From Agaribacter marinus (GTDB lineage: Bacteria > Pseudomonadota > Gammaproteobacteria > Enterobacterales > Alteromonadaceae), in NCBI RefSeq assembly GCF_030160655.1, contig NZ_BSOT01000002.1, positions 124,001-188,000 on the forward strand: a stretch of 64,000 nucleotides of DNA, read 5' to 3'. Positions 62,406 to 64,000 of the stretch are shown in pieces; positions within the stretch are counted from its first letter, which is position 1, and every line of letters starts with the position of its first letter. A model generated the notes under the pieces. The model ran no database searches. It was given only the letters and a program-made list of their open reading frames with translations, and had not been told where the DNA came from. The position numbers and the translations under genes were made by a program.

Positions 62406-64000
62406 ATGAGTAATCAACCAAACGCCACTAGTGCATTTAATCACAAAAAATACCGCGCATTCCCTCCGCTTAAAAAGGTGAACCGTCAATGGCCTGACAA
62501 GCTTATTGAGCATGCTCCTCTATGGTGTAGTGTCGATTTACGAGACGGCAATCAAGCCTTAATGGAACCTATGAATATTGAGCAAAAACTCATTATGTTC
62601 AAATTATTAGTGGATATTGGTTTTAAAGAAATAGAAGTGGGGTTTCCTTCTGCTTCTGCCCCTGATTTTAATTTTGTTCGCCAATTAATAGAGCAGTCTT
62701 TGATTCCTGACGACGTTACTATTCAAGTGTTGGTGCAAGCCAGAGAGACATTAATTGCGCGTACTTTTGAATCCTTAAAAGGCGTAAAAAAAGCCATTGT
62801 GCATTTGTATAATTCCACCTCGCTTGCGCAACGAGAGCAAGTATTTAAGAAGTCTAAACAAGAAATAAAGAAAATCGCAACTCAAGGCGCCCACTGGTTA
62901 AACTCATATGCAGCCAAGCAACCCAAAACGCAGTGGCAATTTCAATATTCGCCAGAGAGTTTTACTGGCACTGAAATGTCGTACGCTATAGAAGTGATTG
63001 ATGCTGTGACGGCGATTTGGCAAACAGAAGCACACGCTAAACAAGTCTTAGTCACTCAATTGCCCGTAATTATCAATTTGCCAGCAACGGTTGAAATGAG
63101 CACCCCGAATATTTATGCCGACCAAGTGGAAACGATTTGCGAACAAATTGCACGTAGAGATCGCATCATAGTTAGTTTGCATACTCACAATGACCGAGGA
63201 TGTGGAGTCGCGGCGGCGGAGTTAGGCGTGATGGCGGGCGCTGATCGCATCGAAGGTACCTTGCTAGGGAATGGTGAACGTACAGGCAATATGGACATCG
63301 TGACCATGGCGATGAATCTATATAGCCAAGGTATCGATCCCAAGTTAAACCTTAGCAACACAGACAAGATTATCAATGTCGTGGAGCAATGTACTCAGCT
63401 CGCCGTGCACCCTCGCCATCCCTATGTAGGAGAGTTAGTCTTTGCTGCCTTTTCAGGTAGCCACCAAGATGCTATTAACAAGTGCTTAAGTGTCGATGAT
63501 AGCAAACGTAAGGACGACCCAAATGCCCACTGGAACGTTGCCTATTTGCCGATTGACCCAAAGGATTTAGGACGGGATTACCAGCAAGTTATTCGTATCA
63601 ATAGCCAATCGGGTAAAGGAGGGGTGGCGTACATTCTTGACCAGCACTACCAACTAAAATTACCACGTTGGTTGCAAATTGATTTTAGTCAACATGTGCA
63701 ACACCTATCTGAAACCTTTGCCAGCGAAATTAGTCCCATCCAAATTATCGAGCTATTTACTCGCGTGTATTTGGAGACAAACAAAAAAATATCTCGTTAC
63801 GATATCTCTCGGCGTAATAATCAAGAAGAATTAACCGTAGCGTTCACGCCTCGAAGCGGCGCTAAAGATATTACGATATCGGGCAAAGGTAACGGTATTT
63901 TATCTGCGTTTGTGCATGGGCTTTGCCATTACTACAAGAAAAGTATCATCTTAGTCGACTACACAGAGCATACCCTTGGACAAGACGAAAATGCTAAAGC
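62406..64000 (+). CDS. leuA: 2-isopropylmalate synthase, type 2 (3' end outside the window)
   Basis: The first 531 codons are present; the frame is open at the right edge. The product condenses acetyl-CoA with 2-oxoisovalerate, the first step of leucine synthesis. Motifs WCSVDLRDGNQALMEPM and LHTHNDRGCGVAAAEL, plus GNGERTGN, match the LeuA2 type (as in actinobacteria) rather than the shorter E. coli type. The ATG follows AAAGAG; a GTG directly before it is a less likely start. A divergent Lrp regulator lies upstream. The C-terminal regulatory domain is partly visible. Confidence 0.95.
   Translation, partial: MSNQPNATSAFNHKKYRAFPPLKKVNRQWPDKLIEHAPLWCSVDLRDGNQALMEPMNIEQKLIMFKLLVDIGFKEIEVGFPSASAPDFNFVRQLIEQSLIPDDVTIQVLVQARETLIARTFESLKGVKKAIVHLYNSTSLAQREQVFKKSKQEIKKIATQGAHWLNSYAAKQPKTQWQFQYSPESFTGTEMSYAIEVIDAVTAIWQTEAHAKQVLVTQLPVIINLPATVEMSTPNIYADQVETICEQIARRDRIIVSLHTHNDRGCGVAAAELGVMAGADRIEGTLLGNGERTGNMDIVTMAMNLYSQGIDPKLNLSNTDKIINVVEQCTQLAVHPRHPYVGELVFAAFSGSHQDAINKCLSVDDSKRKDDPNAHWNVAYLPIDPKDLGRDYQQVIRINSQSGKGGVAYILDQHYQLKLPRWLQIDFSQHVQHLSETFASEISPIQIIELFTRVYLETNKKISRYDISRRNNQEELTVAFTPRSGAKDITISGKGNGILSAFVHGLCHYYKKSIILVDYTEHTLGQDENAK

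Noticed and set aside
1-64000. CRISPR array, prophage or complete insertion sequence
   Set aside because: No regularly spaced repeats, no phage structural or integrase genes, and no transposase were seen.

Overview
The window reads as chromosomal DNA of a marine gammaproteobacterium, most likely an Alteromonadales member (Glaciecola/Paraglaciecola/Alteromonas-like). The reasons are its moderate-to-low GC, the rpoZ-spoT-ridA-trmH order, a hemCDXY block next to cyaY, a tatABC-phoX block, a PEP-CTERM-like protein, and a carbohydrate locus with a TRAP transporter. This assignment comes from gene content and protein character only; no rRNA or tRNA gene was found. The first gene (ABC permease C-terminus) and the last (leuA) are cut by the window ends.

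Layout. 0-3 kb: end of an ABC-exporter operon with its own sensor kinase and NtrC-like regulator, whose motif is GAFTDA rather than GAFTGA. 3-6.8 kb (minus): stringent-response operon rpoZ, spoT, ridA, trmH. 6.9-9 kb: GNAT and rhodanese genes divergent from a GlxA-like AraC regulator. 9.6-13.2 kb: a compact operon (EamA exporter, PF10014-type 2-oxoglutarate/Fe amino-acid dioxygenase, class V PLP enzyme) facing a divergent Lrp/AsnC regulator. 13.9-17.4 kb: tatA (52 aa), tatB and tatC, then a Tat-exported PhoX-like phosphatase and a PEP-CTERM-like protein. 17.5-24.4 kb: gmk, cyaY, an esterase, an unrecognised Cys-rich protein with a possible Cys-His-Asp triad, and hemCDXY. 24.4-28.7 kb: a diguanylate cyclase, an HTH-receiver protein of reversed domain order, nagZ and a DUF3859 gene.

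28.7-37.3 kb looks like a carbohydrate-use locus: SASA-type acetylesterase, EamA permease, a large secreted FN3/beta-propeller glycosidase, and a complete DctPQM TRAP transporter. 37.4-42.7 kb holds a TipA-type MerR regulator, a Sel1 protein, a VOC lipoprotein, a cytochrome c-PQQ sugar dehydrogenase fusion and a CxxS thioredoxin-fold protein. 42.8-49 kb is a run of small single-function genes (MGMT-like, GNAT, XRE, GFA, DUF1330, VOC, two AraC regulators, DUF2750, a membrane protein). 49.4-53.3 kb: a beta-helix repeat lipoprotein, dgt, a small membrane protein and ilvE. 53.3-61.7 kb is accessory in character: a gene-poor stretch with a possible VapC remnant, DUF1801, unknown genes, a VOC protein, and a GNAT-PaiB pair divergent from a MocR regulator across a 12-bp inverted repeat. 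An M14-like deacylase and an orphan AHH nuclease toxin with an Imm11-like immunity gene follow. 61.8-64 kb: an Lrp/AsnC regulator divergent from a type-2 leuA.

The strongest candidates for unusual biology are the Lrp-controlled exporter/dioxygenase/PLP-enzyme operon, the stand-alone AHH toxin-immunity pair, the Cys-His-Asp protein inserted between cyaY and hemC, and the MocR-GNAT-PaiB module with its visible operator. No CRISPR array, complete insertion sequence, prophage, tRNA or rRNA gene was seen.
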